A stretch of DNA of 64,000 bases from Desulfofundulus australicus DSM 11792 (GCF_900129285.1 NZ_FQUW01000004.1:124001-188000), one strand, 5' to 3'; positions 1 to 8,416 are shown, counted from the stretch's first letter. Made by a program: numbers and translations. Notes: generated by a model not told the origin, from the letters alone.

Positions 1-496
1 CCAGAACTCCCCCATCCCGGGGAACACCCCGGCTGCACGCCCATTGATACAACAGTTTGGCCAAGCGGTCCCTGGATTCCATGAAAACCAGCTGCTCGAT
101 CACATCCAGGGAATGCTTCAGGGCGTCTCCCAGCACCCGGACCAGGCCGGACGTCAGCTCGGGATATTTGACCAGCATCTTCTGGAATGTGTGCAGAGGC
201 ACCAGCAGCATGACCGAATCCTCCAGGGCCTGGCCGAATGCCCGGGTGTGGCCGCTGAAGATGTCCCCCGGCTCCAGCAGGGTCAGGATAAACTCCTTAC
301 CGTCGGGATAGGTGAGAAATACCTTGATGCGTCCCTCCGTGACCAGAAAAATTTCCCTGGGATAGCGTCCCGGGGAAAAGGCCATTTCCTTTTTCTTAAA
401 CCTGACCTCCTTGAAGCTGGCAGCAAATTCCTTTAGCTGCTCTTGCGACAGGCCCCCTAGCAATTTGTTGTTTTTTACAAAACCGAAATTGCGCAA
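1..496 (-). CDS. CooA-like Crp/Fnr-family transcriptional regulator, 3' part missing
   Basis: The visible part is an N-terminal cyclic-nucleotide/haem-binding type beta-barrel followed by the long dimerisation helix; the gene runs off the left edge before the helix-turn-helix. The stretch 'GDIFSGHTRAF' with the following 'VRVLGDALKHSL' and 'DRLAKLLYQ' closely resembles, from memory, CooA of Carboxydothermus, the haem-based CO sensor that activates CO dehydrogenase genes. The His of the haem-ligand region is present, but the Cys two residues before it in CooA is Ser here. The start is taken as TTG at 496 because AAAGGTGA lies 8 bases upstream; a GTG at 508 is the alternative but has no room for a binding site. 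CO sensing is inference; a CooA-like Crp/Fnr assignment is fairly secure. Confidence 0.7.
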   Translation of the reverse strand, partial: MRNFGFVKNNKLLGGLSQEQLKEFAASFKEVRFKKKEMAFSPGRYPREIFLVTEGRIKVFLTYPDGKEFILTLLEPGDIFSGHTRAFGQALEDSVMLLVPLHTFQKMLVKYPELTSGLVRVLGDALKHSLDVIEQLVFMESRDRLAKLLYQWACSRGVPRDGGVL

Positions 497-577
497 AGTA
501 AAATTCACCTTTAAGCTATTTTACCTGCAAGCCCCTGATTTCCAAGACCCCATTTCCACTTGGTTGGGTAAAAATAA

Positions 578-601
578 AACCCCTTCCTTACGAAAGGGGT
601 T
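578..601 (-). terminator. Rho-independent terminator after the tct genes
   Basis: AACCCCTT (578-585) pairs with AAGGGGTT (594-601) around an 8-base loop. Read on the minus strand it is followed by a T-rich run, and it sits 12 bases after the tctB stop codon. It would also insulate the CooA-like gene, whose start lies 82 bases further on. Confidence 0.75.
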
Positions 602-612
602 CGTGCAATTAC

Positions 613-1062
613 TTAAAAAAGCAGGCCCTGCGGTGTGGGAACCTTCAAAAACAGCCAGAATGTAGCGTACAGGGCGCCGGTCACCAGCAGTCCAAACAGG
701 GTGGAAATGCCCAGGGAGGGCAGGTTCCGCCCCCGGTCGTTCAAGAACCACGAAAGAAGGGTGAGAAATACAAAGCTGGAAACGTAAAAACCGATGTAGT
801 TAATGGCGGCCACATAAACCAGGGAGGCCAGAACTACCAGCCACGCCCGGGTGTAATCAATTTGCTCCTGTCCGCCCTGCTGCTCTTTGGATCCTCTAAG
901 GCCGCGCAGAATAAGGACTGCGCCCATCAACACCAGGAAAACCTCCAGCACCAGGGGGAAGATTTTACTGGCCAGGGAGAGCTCCCGGCCTTGAAAACCA
1001 AAGAGCAGCGCCACCACAATGCTGGCTACGCCGGCAATCAGGTCCGCTTTACGCCCGGCCAC
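613..1062 (-). CDS. Tripartite tricarboxylate transporter, small membrane subunit (TctB family)
   Basis: A protein of about 149 residues with four predicted membrane segments: near residues 8-25, 35-53, 75-105 and 118-143. This is the size and topology of TctB, the small integral membrane subunit of TTT carriers that import carboxylates with a periplasmic-type binding protein. It overlaps the 3' end of tctA by 14-20 bases, so the two are translationally coupled. GTG at 1062 is preferred because AAAGGAGG is 9 bases upstream; a TTG at 1068 is too close to it. As the last gene before a terminator it ends the unit comC-tctC-tctA-tctB. In known sulfolactate users the equivalent carrier is called SlcHFG; that substrate is inferred from the neighbours. 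Confidence 0.85.
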   Translation of the reverse strand: MAGRKADLIAGVASIVVALLFGFQGRELSLASKIFPLVLEVFLVLMGAVLILRGLRGSKEQQGGQEQIDYTRAWLVVLASLVYVAAINYIGFYVSSFVFLTLLSWFLNDRGRNLPSLGISTLFGLLVTGALYATFWLFLKVPTPQGLLF

Positions 1063-2572
1063 TCTCAACCGCCTCCTTTACGTCGCCACCCCGCCGCCTG
1101 CTTAAAAGCCAGGAAGTGATCACCGAAAGTACGGTCAGAATAATTAAAATCAGGGAAATGGGACTGGTAAAGAACACCTTGAACACCGAGCCGTCGGCTC
1201 CGGCCAGGGCGAGGGACTTGGCCAGATTTTCCTCCGCAATTGGTCCCAGGATAATGCCCAGGGCCATGGCACCGGTATCCAGCCCGATGCGGCTGCCAAA
1301 GTAACCCACCAGGCCGAAGAAGATCATGATCATCACGTCCAGCATGCTGTTCCGGATGGCGTAGGAACCGATGATGGACAGGGCCACAACGGCTACCCCT
1401 ATATAGGAGGTGGGTACGTTGAGCACCCGCGCCGTACCTTTAATTAAAATGCTACCGACCAGAACCATGAGCACGTTAACCAGCAGTAGAGAAGTAATAA
1501 AGGTGTAAGCCAGGTTACCGCTGTCGGTAAAGATCTTAAACCCGGGGGTAATGCCGTGCACCAGGAGAGCACCCATCATCACCGCCGCCACGGCGCTACC
1601 GGGAATTCCCAGGCAAAGCATGGGGATCAGGCTGCCGCCGATGGTGGCATTGTTGGCACTTTCGCTGGACGCCAATCCCTCAACGATTCCCGTCCCGTAG
1701 CGGGAGGGATTTTTATCCCAGCGCTTGCTCTCGTTGTAGGCAATGATGGAGGCAATCTCCCCGCCCGCCCCGGGCAGTATACCCACAATGGTACCGATGA
1801 TGGAGGAGCGGGTTAAAATCATCTTGCAGTCCTTCCACAGCTTGCGCACCACCCGCATAAAAGCACCCGGATTGGGTTTATAGTCGGCAATATACTTCTG
1901 CCGGCTGCCCACCAGGTTGATCACCTGGGAAAAGGAAAAGAGACCGATCATGGCCGGGATTACTTCAATCCCCTGTACCAGGGGGTAGTAACCGAAGGTA
2001 AACCTGGGCACCCCCTCGATGGGATCAAGGCCGATGGTGCTCACCAGAAGGCCCAGGGCCCCGGAAACCAGCCCTTTGAACACATTGCCGGTGGACATGG
2101 CCGCAATGGTGCTCAGGCCAAAAATGCACAGCCAGAAAAACTCCGGCGCGCCGAATTTCAGGGCCAGCCGGGCCAGGGGAGCGGCCAGGAACAGCAGGAA
2201 CAGGGTGCCCACTAACCCCCCGAAAGCCGAAGCAATTAGCGATGTATTGAGCGCCTCGTCGGCCTTCCCCGCCCGGCACATGGGCCAGCCGTCAAAGGTA
2301 GTGGCCACCGCGGATGGGGTCCCCGGGGTGTTGATCAGGATGGCCGAATTGGAACCGCCATAAATGGCCCCGGAATAAATGGCTCCGAGCATGATGAGCC
2401 CGCTGGCGGGATCCATGGCAAAGGTCAGGGGCACCATCAGGGCCACACCCATGGTAGCCGTTAACCCGGGCAGGGCACCGATAATAATTCCCCCGGTTAG
2501 ACCGGCAATGGCCAGGAAAAGGTTAAAAGGCTGCAGGGCGTTTATCAGGCCCGCTCCGATCTGTTCCCACAT
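1049..2572 (-). CDS. Tripartite tricarboxylate transporter, large membrane subunit (TctA family)
   Basis: A protein of 507 residues rich in membrane helices, with the family signature 'GALPGLTATMGVALMVP' near residue 30 and the second conserved loop 'GILPGAGGEIASIIAYNE' near residue 265; these paired PG-rich loops define TctA, the 12-helix transport subunit. ATG at 2572 is chosen because GAAGGAGGAT precedes it; a longer reading frame starting 48 bases earlier has no binding site. It follows tctC with a gap of about 60 bases. In this cluster the likely cargo is 3-sulfolactate or a related C3 sulfonate, but the sequence alone supports only a dicarboxylate/tricarboxylate-type organic anion. Confidence 0.92.
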   Translation of the reverse strand: MWEQIGAGLINALQPFNLFLAIAGLTGGIIIGALPGLTATMGVALMVPLTFAMDPASGLIMLGAIYSGAIYGGSNSAILINTPGTPSAVATTFDGWPMCRAGKADEALNTSLIASAFGGLVGTLFLLFLAAPLARLALKFGAPEFFWLCIFGLSTIAAMSTGNVFKGLVSGALGLLVSTIGLDPIEGVPRFTFGYYPLVQGIEVIPAMIGLFSFSQVINLVGSRQKYIADYKPNPGAFMRVVRKLWKDCKMILTRSSIIGTIVGILPGAGGEIASIIAYNESKRWDKNPSRYGTGIVEGLASSESANNATIGGSLIPMLCLGIPGSAVAAVMMGALLVHGITPGFKIFTDSGNLAYTFITSLLLVNVLMVLVGSILIKGTARVLNVPTSYIGVAVVALSIIGSYAIRNSMLDVMIMIFFGLVGYFGSRIGLDTGAMALGIILGPIAEENLAKSLALAGADGSVFKVFFTSPISLILIILTVLSVITSWLLSRRRGGDVKEAVESGRA

Positions 2573-2632
2573 CCTAAAATCCTCCTTCTTTAATGAGGGG
2601 ACAGGGGACTGCCCCCTCATCCACTTTTGGAC

Positions 2633-3631
2633 CTATGACTTCAACAGACCAAACTTGGTGAGCAGTTCCCTGGCCTTTTCATTCTGTTCACGGACGTATT
2701 TTTCAAACTCTTCCCCGGACATATATTCCGCCGGCTGGCCGGCCTTTTCCATATCCTTCAAATATTCCGGGTCCTCGGCAATTTTCTTGAAGGTGTCCCG
2801 CAGGAACTGTACCACCCTGGGATCGGTCCCCTTGGGAACCACAAAGCCCCGGCGGATGTCAGATACAATGTCAATGCCTTCTTCCTTAAAGGTGGGTACA
2901 TCGGGCAGGAATTTGGAGCGTTCCTCGCTGGCCACGGCCAGAATGCGCATCTGTTCCAGGCTGCGCATGACGTCGTTGACATTGCCGATCATCACGTCGA
3001 TCTCGCCGCCCAGAAGGGCCGCGTTCTGGTCGGCCGCCCCCTTGTAAACCACCTGGGTTACCTTGATACCCGTCTTATCCTGCAGTTCAAGGAGCATGAG
3101 ATGGTGACCGGTGAAGGTTCCCACAATGCCCACCTTCAGCTTGCCGGGGTTTTCTTTGGCATAATCCAGGACTTCCTTAACGGACTTAAACTTGCTGTCC
3201 TTGCGCACTGCCAGCACCTGCGGGTCGTTAACCACCTGGCAGATGTACTCAAAATCATCGATGGAATACTGGGCATTCTGACCCAGGGGCTGCAGTACTA
3301 TATGGGGTACGTTCACGCCGCCAATGGTATAACCATCCGGTTTGGCCCTGGCAATTTCCGCAAACCCAATGGCCCCGCCGGCACCGGGTTTGTACTGGAA
3401 TACCCAGGGCTGATCGACCAGTTTATCCCAGTATTTCTGCATGAGCCGGGCCTGCACATCGCTGGAGCCGCCGGCGGTGAAGGCGATAATCATATTCACC
3501 GGTTTGGTGGGATAATTCAGTTCACTGGAAGAAGAACCGGACTGCTTCTGCCCGCAGCCGGCAGAAATAGCCACCAGGAAAACCATGATGCCCGCCAGTA
3601 ACAGGGTAAATAGTTTTCTTTTTCCTGTCAT
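2633..3631 (-). CDS. TTT transporter substrate-binding lipoprotein (TctC/Bug family)
   Basis: A 332-residue extracytoplasmic receptor with a lipoprotein signal (hydrophobic core at 8-23, lipobox 'AISAGC', acylated Cys near residue 26). The family motif 'YPTKPVNMIIAFTAGGSSD' at about residues 39-57 and 'QYKPGAGGAIGFAEIARAKPDGYTIG' nearby are typical of Bug/TctC proteins, which trap carboxylates in a cleft without charged contacts. It delivers substrate to TctA/TctB encoded just downstream. AGGAGGGTT precedes the ATG. It lies 131 bases after comC, so it could share the slcC promoter or have its own; the gap holds only a weak inverted repeat at 3726-3742. Confidence 0.92.
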   Translation of the reverse strand: MTGKRKLFTLLLAGIMVFLVAISAGCGQKQSGSSSSELNYPTKPVNMIIAFTAGGSSDVQARLMQKYWDKLVDQPWVFQYKPGAGGAIGFAEIARAKPDGYTIGGVNVPHIVLQPLGQNAQYSIDDFEYICQVVNDPQVLAVRKDSKFKSVKEVLDYAKENPGKLKVGIVGTFTGHHLMLLELQDKTGIKVTQVVYKGAADQNAALLGGEIDVMIGNVNDVMRSLEQMRILAVASEERSKFLPDVPTFKEEGIDIVSDIRRGFVVPKGTDPRVVQFLRDTFKKIAEDPEYLKDMEKAGQPAEYMSGEEFEKYVREQNEKARELLTKFGLLKS

Positions 3632-3762
3632 TCATAACCCTCCTTGCCTGTAGGTTTATCAAAGCATAATCAAATTAACCGTACTGCTTCTTCCCCGCAT
3701 CCCTTTCCTGCCCGGATCCCACCCCCTGTTTATATCAAACAGTTCATGTATGGCCCACGGAT

Positions 3763-4806
3763 TTAACCTTCCAGGGGCCGTACACCCAGTTCTCGAGCCA
3801 GCTCGTTTAATTCTTTGAGCAGGTTATCACTGACCGGGATACCCTCATTCATCCTGGCCTGCGCCTTTATCTGCCGCCTTTCACCCGGGATGAAAATGCG
3901 CTCAAACCCCTCGGCCAGGGGAACAGCTTTTATGCCGCGGATCATATCAGCCATCCGCTCGTGGAAGGTTTCCACCGGCATCAGGCGGGATATATCAATG
4001 GCAATAAAACTGTGGCCGATGTTCACGGGCTCCAGGCTGTCGTCATAAATCCAGCCTACTTCGGGTCCGTAAGCGGAACCGGAGATTATTCCCGACATCA
4101 CTTCCACGGCCAGGGCCAGGGCGTACCCTTTGGCACCGCCCACCGGCAGCACGGCCCCTTCCAGGGCCTTCCCGGGATCGGTGGTGGGCCGTCCCTCAGC
4201 GTCGATGGCCCAGCCGGGGGGAATCTCCCGCCCTTCCCTGGCCGCCAGGATGATGTTCCCCCGGGCCACGGTGGAAGAGGACATGTCCACCACCACCGGG
4301 TGCTTGTCCGTGGGAAAGGCAAAGGCAATGGGGTTGGTGCCGAAATAAGGCCGCCTGCCACCCCAGGGAGGAATTCCGGGAGGGGTGTTGGTAAAGGCCA
4401 TGCCTACCATCTGCCGCCGGGCGGCCATCTTGCAGTAATAGGAAGCGGCACCGAAATGGTTGCTGCGCCTGGTGGCTACAAACCCCACGCCGCATTCCGC
4501 CGCCAGATTTATGGCCACCTCCATGGAGCGCACGGCCACCAGCTGTCCCAGGCCATTGTCACCATCCACAGTGGCCACGGCTCCCGATTTTTCCACGGTA
4601 ATCCGGGGTCGGGCGTTTATCCGCCCGTTGCGAACCCGGGACAAATAGATGGGCAGGCGGCTGATGCCGTGGGTATCAATGCCTTCCAGGCTGGTATCGA
4701 TCAGAACACCGGCAACTACCTCCGCATCCTCCCCGGGTACTCCGACAGCAACCAACAGTTCCCGGCAAAAACCGGTCAGGGTTTCTACGGAAAATTTTCC
4801 TGCCAT
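3763..4806 (-). CDS. comC: Ldh2-family NAD(P)-dependent dehydrogenase, probable (R)-sulfolactate dehydrogenase
   Basis: A 347-residue member of the malate/L-lactate/ureidoglycolate dehydrogenase family, which lacks a Rossmann fold. Visible family landmarks are 'LEGIDTHGISRLPIY' near residue 40 (His for catalysis), 'RRSNHFGAASYYC' near residue 120 and 'GTNPIAFAFPT' near 165. In sulfolactate-degrading bacteria the homologue ComC oxidises or reduces (R)-3-sulfolactate/sulfopyruvate and works with SlcC to convert the S form to the R form used by SuyAB. It starts at ATG 4806 behind AAGGAGGT, 13 bases after slcC, so the two are co-transcribed. A plain malate or lactate dehydrogenase is possible by sequence; the named role rests on slcC and suyAB next to it. 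Confidence 0.75.
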   Translation of the reverse strand: MAGKFSVETLTGFCRELLVAVGVPGEDAEVVAGVLIDTSLEGIDTHGISRLPIYLSRVRNGRINARPRITVEKSGAVATVDGDNGLGQLVAVRSMEVAINLAAECGVGFVATRRSNHFGAASYYCKMAARRQMVGMAFTNTPPGIPPWGGRRPYFGTNPIAFAFPTDKHPVVVDMSSSTVARGNIILAAREGREIPPGWAIDAEGRPTTDPGKALEGAVLPVGGAKGYALALAVEVMSGIISGSAYGPEVGWIYDDSLEPVNIGHSFIAIDISRLMPVETFHERMADMIRGIKAVPLAEGFERIFIPGERRQIKAQARMNEGIPVSDNLLKELNELARELGVRPLEG

Positions 4807-4819
4807 CAAGGTTACCTCC

Positions 4820-5758
4820 TTACTTAACCACGCAGCTTGACGGTTCACCCCGCAGGATCTTGACTACCTCCTGCGCTACCAGAACAGATGTTTTTACCTG
4901 TGCTTCCTCAGTCAGACCGGCAATGTGGGGGGTCAAAATGACGTTGTCCAGTTTAAACAGGGGGGAATCCTGGGGCGGCTCCTGAACCAGCACATCCAGC
5001 GCGGCTCCGCTGATCCTGCCTTCCTTCAGAGCATGGTACAGGTCGTCTTCATTCACCACCCCGCCGCGGGAAGTGTTAATCAGGTAAGCAGAAGGTTTCA
5101 TCAGGGCCAGGGTTTCCCTGTTAATCAGGTTGCGGGTGGCGCTATTTAACGGTACGTGCAGGCTGACAAAATCAGCCCGGGAAAGGACGGTTTCCAGATC
5201 GGTCAATTGTACACCAAATTCCGTACAGGCCACTTCATAGGGTGGAATAAAAGGATCATAGCCCAGAATTTTCATGCCGAAAGCCTGCGCCCGGTGAGCC
5301 AGGCGGGTACCGATTTCGCCGGTTCCAATAAGGCCCAGGGTTTTGCCGTATAGCTCCATCCTGGTGTAGAGGCGACGGTTCCAACCGCCCCCTTTTACAT
5401 GAGCGGTAGCTTCCTCCAGCCGCCGGGCAAAGGTAAGCATGGCTGCAAAAACATACTCGGCCACCGAAATGGCGTTGGCGTTCCGGGCATAAACTACCGG
5501 AATACCCGCTTCCCTGGCTGCTGCCAGGTCTATGTTATCCAGGCCTACCCCCAGCCTTCCGATAACCTTGAGGCGCGAAGCTCTCCGGATCATCTCCCTG
5601 GTTACCCGGGTCTGGTTGCGCACCACCAGAGCATCGGCATCTACCAGTTCCCGGACCAGGTCCTCTTTCCACAGGTCGGCGTTATAGACCACGTCTCCCT
5701 GTTCGGAAAGGATTTGCAGGCCTTCTTCCCAGATGAACTCACTGACAACTATTTTCAC
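4820..5758 (-). CDS. slcC: D-isomer 2-hydroxyacid dehydrogenase, probable (S)-sulfolactate dehydrogenase
   Basis: A 312-residue protein of the phosphoglycerate/formate dehydrogenase type. The NAD site 'GLIGTGEIGTRLAHRAQAFG' is near residue 140, the substrate/catalytic Arg lies in 'INTSRGGVVNEDDL', and the catalytic His in 'LTPHIAGLTEEAQ' near residue 275. The N-terminal part ('VVRNQTRVTREMI', 'VIGRLGVGLDNIDL') resembles SlcC, which oxidises (S)-3-sulfolactate to sulfopyruvate; ComC then forms the R isomer. First gene of the leftward unit slcC-comC-tctCAB, driven by a TTGACA-17-TACAAT promoter with a palindrome just downstream of it. A 3-phosphoglycerate dehydrogenase would be longer and carry an ACT domain, absent here. 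Confidence 0.75.
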   Translation of the reverse strand: MKIVVSEFIWEEGLQILSEQGDVVYNADLWKEDLVRELVDADALVVRNQTRVTREMIRRASRLKVIGRLGVGLDNIDLAAAREAGIPVVYARNANAISVAEYVFAAMLTFARRLEEATAHVKGGGWNRRLYTRMELYGKTLGLIGTGEIGTRLAHRAQAFGMKILGYDPFIPPYEVACTEFGVQLTDLETVLSRADFVSLHVPLNSATRNLINRETLALMKPSAYLINTSRGGVVNEDDLYHALKEGRISGAALDVLVQEPPQDSPLFKLDNVILTPHIAGLTEEAQVKTSVLVAQEVVKILRGEPSSCVVK

Positions 5759-5846
5759 ACCCGTTCACTCCCGGTTTGGATTATAATTATAAATATTAGA
5801 ATTTCTAATCGTCACCGGTAAAAAATATAATGCCTCTTACCTCAGA

Positions 5847-5855
5847 GGTCATACC
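5847..5855. promoter_or_regulatory. Candidate operator GGTCATACC upstream of slcC
   Basis: A GGT-N3-ACC palindrome within GGTCATACCACA, the same 12-mer found before suyA. It lies 16 bases downstream of the slcC -10 box. GGT/ACC half-sites three bases apart fit the operator style of FadR-type GntR regulators, one of which is encoded next door. Binding is inferred. Confidence 0.5.
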
Positions 5856-5871
5856 ACAGTAATTTACTAGT

Positions 5872-5900
5872 ATTGTATCTGTACCTGTGGGCGGTGTCAA
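5872..5900 (-). promoter_or_regulatory. Sigma-A-type promoter of slcC-comC-tctCAB
   Basis: On the minus strand TTGACA (5900-5895) is followed after exactly 17 bases by TACAAT (5877-5872). Both hexamers are the same as those of the suyA promoter. It leaves a leader of about 105 bases before the slcC start. Confidence 0.7.
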
Positions 5901-5943
5901 TGGCCTAATTTTTTGATATTTACATTTTTAGTCTTTATATTGG

Positions 5944-6639
5944 TTAAAGGGCACGGTCAACGCTTTCGATATGTTCCAGCATGGCTTTTACAGCCGCCTC
6001 CCTGTCACGACGGGCCATGGCCTCCACAATGCGCAGGTGATCCTTGATGGACTGAACGGCACGGCCCGGAATTGCTGTGGTGCGGCTGCGCATGCGGTCG
6101 TACACATGGTACAGGCTGCTCACAATAGCAATTAAAATGTGATTGCGGGTGGCGTTAAAGATGAGCCCGTGGAAGCGGGTGTCGTGCTCCCGGGCATAGG
6201 CGGGATCAATATCGTTTCCCGTAACACGGCCCAGGGCATCTTCCACTAAACGCCGCAGGGTTTGAATTTCCTCGTCGGTGGCCCTTTCTACAGCCAGGGC
6301 GATGGCCTGAGTTTCCAGGACCTTGCGCACCTCCAGCAGTTCCTTGACTTCGTCCTTTTTCACCACCAGGAACTCACTCAGGGTATTCATTAAAGAACAC
6401 ACATCATTCTGGGCAATAAAGATCCCCTGACCCTTCTTAATGGTCACCATCCCCATGGTGGCCAGGGTCTGGATGGCCTCCCGCACCGAAGTACGGCTCA
6501 CATTCATTAACTGGGCCAGCTCCCTTTCCGGGGGAAGGCGATCACCTGGCTTCAACTTTCCTTCAGCAATCAGGGTGCGAATTTGAGCCACAATGCGTTG
6601 AGAACGATTGATATTTTCCGAAACGACCGGCACAAACAT
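5944..6639 (-). CDS. GntR-family regulator, FadR subfamily (FCD domain)
   Basis: A 231-residue repressor-type protein. The N-terminal winged helix-turn-helix spans about residues 10-75, with 'GDRLPPERELAQLMNVSRTSVREAI' as the recognition part. The all-helical FCD ligand domain (about 85-225) shows the metal/ligand residues in 'EHDTRFHGLIF' and 'SIKDHLRIVEAM'. It sits between slcC and the NhaD-type carrier and has a GGTAATACC palindrome about 60 bases upstream of its own start, consistent with self-regulation. Sulfolactate or sulfopyruvate would be the obvious effector, but that is inference from the neighbourhood only. The family call is secure. Confidence 0.9.
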   Translation of the reverse strand: MFVPVVSENINRSQRIVAQIRTLIAEGKLKPGDRLPPERELAQLMNVSRTSVREAIQTLATMGMVTIKKGQGIFIAQNDVCSLMNTLSEFLVVKKDEVKELLEVRKVLETQAIALAVERATDEEIQTLRRLVEDALGRVTGNDIDPAYAREHDTRFHGLIFNATRNHILIAIVSSLYHVYDRMRSRTTAIPGRAVQSIKDHLRIVEAMARRDREAAVKAMLEHIESVDRAL

Positions 6640-6700
6640 TTGAACATCATCCCTTTTACTATAATTGCCAGAACAATCATCATAAAATCCAGGTGGAATT

Positions 6701-6709
6701 GGTAATACC
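6701..6709. promoter_or_regulatory. Candidate operator GGTAATACC upstream of the GntR gene
   Basis: A GGT-N3-ACC palindrome 62 bases before the regulator start, with the same half-sites as the elements upstream of slcC, the NhaD-type gene and suyA. It suggests autoregulation. The spacer differs (AAT instead of CAT), and no clear promoter hexamers are visible beside it. Confidence 0.35.
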
Positions 6710-6779
6710 TCATGCCTGATGCCTGAGGAAATCTTACCAAATCCCCAATCTCAAAATCAAGAGGTTAAATTCAGGCAAA

Positions 6780-8177
6780 TTACCGGATAGATGCTTTTTC
6801 CCCGTGCACCCCCGCTTTCCGGCGCTGCAGGCACCCGGTAATTACGGCCAGAACTAACCCCACCGCCAGCGTCCCCAGCATGGAGGGAAGGCCAGGGAAA
6901 TGGTGCCAGACCAGCAGGTAAATCGTGGATACGGCAATGGACATAAGCATCAAGGGGAAAGCCACCTTGAAATAGCCGATGAAGGTTATGGGATAACCCC
7001 GCTTTTCGGCCATACCGGTAACCACCACGTTGGCCGAGGCGCCAATGACGGTGCCGTTGCCCCCCAGGCAGGCCCCCAGGGAGAGCGACCACCAGAGCAG
7101 GTTCAGGTTGCCCAGGTCCCCCAGGCGGCCCATATCCTGAATGAGAGGGATCATGGTGGCCACGAAGGGGATGTTATCCACAAAGGCCGAGGCAAGGGCC
7201 GACAGCCACAGAATCAGCATAGCCGCAGGTACCAGCTGCCCGCCGGTTACATCCAGGGAAAACCGGGCAATGGCTTCAATCACACCCACCTTTTCCAGGG
7301 CGCCCACCACCACAAAAAGACCCGCAAAGAAGAAGATCACCGGCCACTCTACGGCGTGCAGGGCGTGCTCGGGATCCTCCCGGCTGAGCAGCAATAGCAA
7401 GCTGGCGCCGGACAGGGCAATTACCGAGGATTCCAGATGGACGTACTGGTGCAATACAAAACCGCCGATGGTGAGGAACAAAACCAAAAGGCACTTTTTG
7501 AGCAGCACCGGGTCCTTGATTGCCTCCCGCTCGTCCAGATCCATGATGGCCACCTGCAAATCGGGCCGGGCCACCAGCTGGCGGCGGTAGAGCAGGCACA
7601 GAACGAAGATGGTCAATATATAAATCACCACTATTACCGGGGTAAGGTTGATGACAAAGTCCATAAACCCCAAGCCGGTCTTGCTCCCAATCATTATATT
7701 AGGCGGGTCCCCGATCAGAGTAGCCGTACCGCCGATGTTGGAGGCAAGGATTTCCGCAATCAAAAAAGGTACGGGGTTAATCTGCAACTGGTTGGTAATG
7801 GCAAAAGTAACAGGGACAATGAGTAGAACCATGGTTACGTTATCCAGAAAGGCTGATAGTACCGCCGTAACCAGGGAAAGGGCGGCCATGATGCGCAGGG
7901 GCTCCCCCCTGGCCTGCCGGGCAGCCTTGATGGCCAGGTATTCAAATACTCCCGTCTGCCTGGTGATACCCACGATCACCATCATACCCACCAGAAGACC
8001 GATGGTATTGAAGTCAATGGCCAGCGTAGCCTCTTCGGGATTGATAATGCCAAAAAGAACTACCAGGGCCGCACCGGCTAAAGAAGCCACCGTGCGGTGA
8101 ATTTTTTCGGAAACTATCACCGCGTAGGTTATAAGAAATACCGCTGTGGCAAAAATAACCTGGAATTGTGAAGACAA
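6780..8177 (-). CDS. ArsB/NhaD-family ion carrier
   Basis: A polytopic membrane protein of about 465 residues with roughly 11-12 hydrophobic segments. The motifs 'SAFLDNVTMVLLIVPVT' near residue 90, 'ASNIGGTATLIGDPPNIMIG' near 140, the second-half repeat 'SAFVDNIPFVATMIPL' near 330 and 'LGGNGTVIGASANVVV' near 375 identify the ion transporter superfamily branch with NhaD Na+/H+ antiporters and ArsB/P-protein. TTG at 8177 is taken as the start because AGGGGGGAG lies directly upstream; a longer frame would translate that binding site. The gene has its own promoter and shares the regulatory palindrome with suyAB, so it probably serves the same pathway, perhaps moving Na+, H+ or an oxyanion such as sulfite. 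The cargo cannot be read from sequence. Confidence 0.85.
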   Translation of the reverse strand: MSSQFQVIFATAVFLITYAVIVSEKIHRTVASLAGAALVVLFGIINPEEATLAIDFNTIGLLVGMMVIVGITRQTGVFEYLAIKAARQARGEPLRIMAALSLVTAVLSAFLDNVTMVLLIVPVTFAITNQLQINPVPFLIAEILASNIGGTATLIGDPPNIMIGSKTGLGFMDFVINLTPVIVVIYILTIFVLCLLYRRQLVARPDLQVAIMDLDEREAIKDPVLLKKCLLVLFLTIGGFVLHQYVHLESSVIALSGASLLLLLSREDPEHALHAVEWPVIFFFAGLFVVVGALEKVGVIEAIARFSLDVTGGQLVPAAMLILWLSALASAFVDNIPFVATMIPLIQDMGRLGDLGNLNLLWWSLSLGACLGGNGTVIGASANVVVTGMAEKRGYPITFIGYFKVAFPLMLMSIAVSTIYLLVWHHFPGLPSMLGTLAVGLVLAVITGCLQRRKAGVHGEKASIR

Positions 8178-8242
8178 GCTATACTCCCCCCTTCTTATAA
8201 ACACCATCCCTCGATCAAAATAGCCGGAATACTTTAATTTGC

Positions 8243-8251
8243 GGCCATACC
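8243..8251. promoter_or_regulatory. Candidate operator upstream of the NhaD-type gene
   Basis: GGCCATACC (one base off GGT-N3-ACC) lies 17 bases downstream of the -10 box of the NhaD-type gene. The surrounding 19 bases, 8241-8259, match 8415-8433 before suyA with only two differences, making a direct repeat 174 bases apart in the same intergenic region. Confidence 0.5.
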
Positions 8252-8268
8252 TCATACCAGTTTATCCT

Positions 8269-8297
8269 AGTTTAACACAGGCCAGTAGCATCAGCAA
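8269..8297 (-). promoter_or_regulatory. Sigma-A-type promoter of the NhaD-type gene
   Basis: On the minus strand TTGCTG (8297-8292) and TAAACT (8274-8269) are separated by 17 bases. The -35 and -10 boxes each differ from consensus by two bases, so it is weaker than the suyA promoter. Confidence 0.5.
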
Positions 8298-8373
8298 GCC
8301 CTTGCGCTTATATCCTTTATTCGACCCCAACAGCGACTGTTAATTTTCTTTATCAGAAGAATAAGCAAAGTGG

Positions 8374-8402
8374 TTGACACCAGAGGAAATTAGCAGTACA
8401 AT
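8374..8402 (+). promoter_or_regulatory. Sigma-A-type promoter of suyAB
   Basis: TTGACA (8374-8379), a 17-base spacer and TACAAT (8397-8402). The expected start point near 8409 gives a leader of about 130 bases, which contains the operator repeat and the palindromes GTATTTTAAAATAC (8460-8473) and GGCCGGGCCCGGCC (8485-8498). Confidence 0.75.
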
Positions 8403-8416
8403 CTATCCAAAACAGC

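Noticed and set aside
3726-3742. CTGTTT-ATATC-AAACAG inverted repeat between comC and tctC as terminator or operator
   Set aside because: Six weak base pairs, no T-tract, no second copy elsewhere in the cluster.
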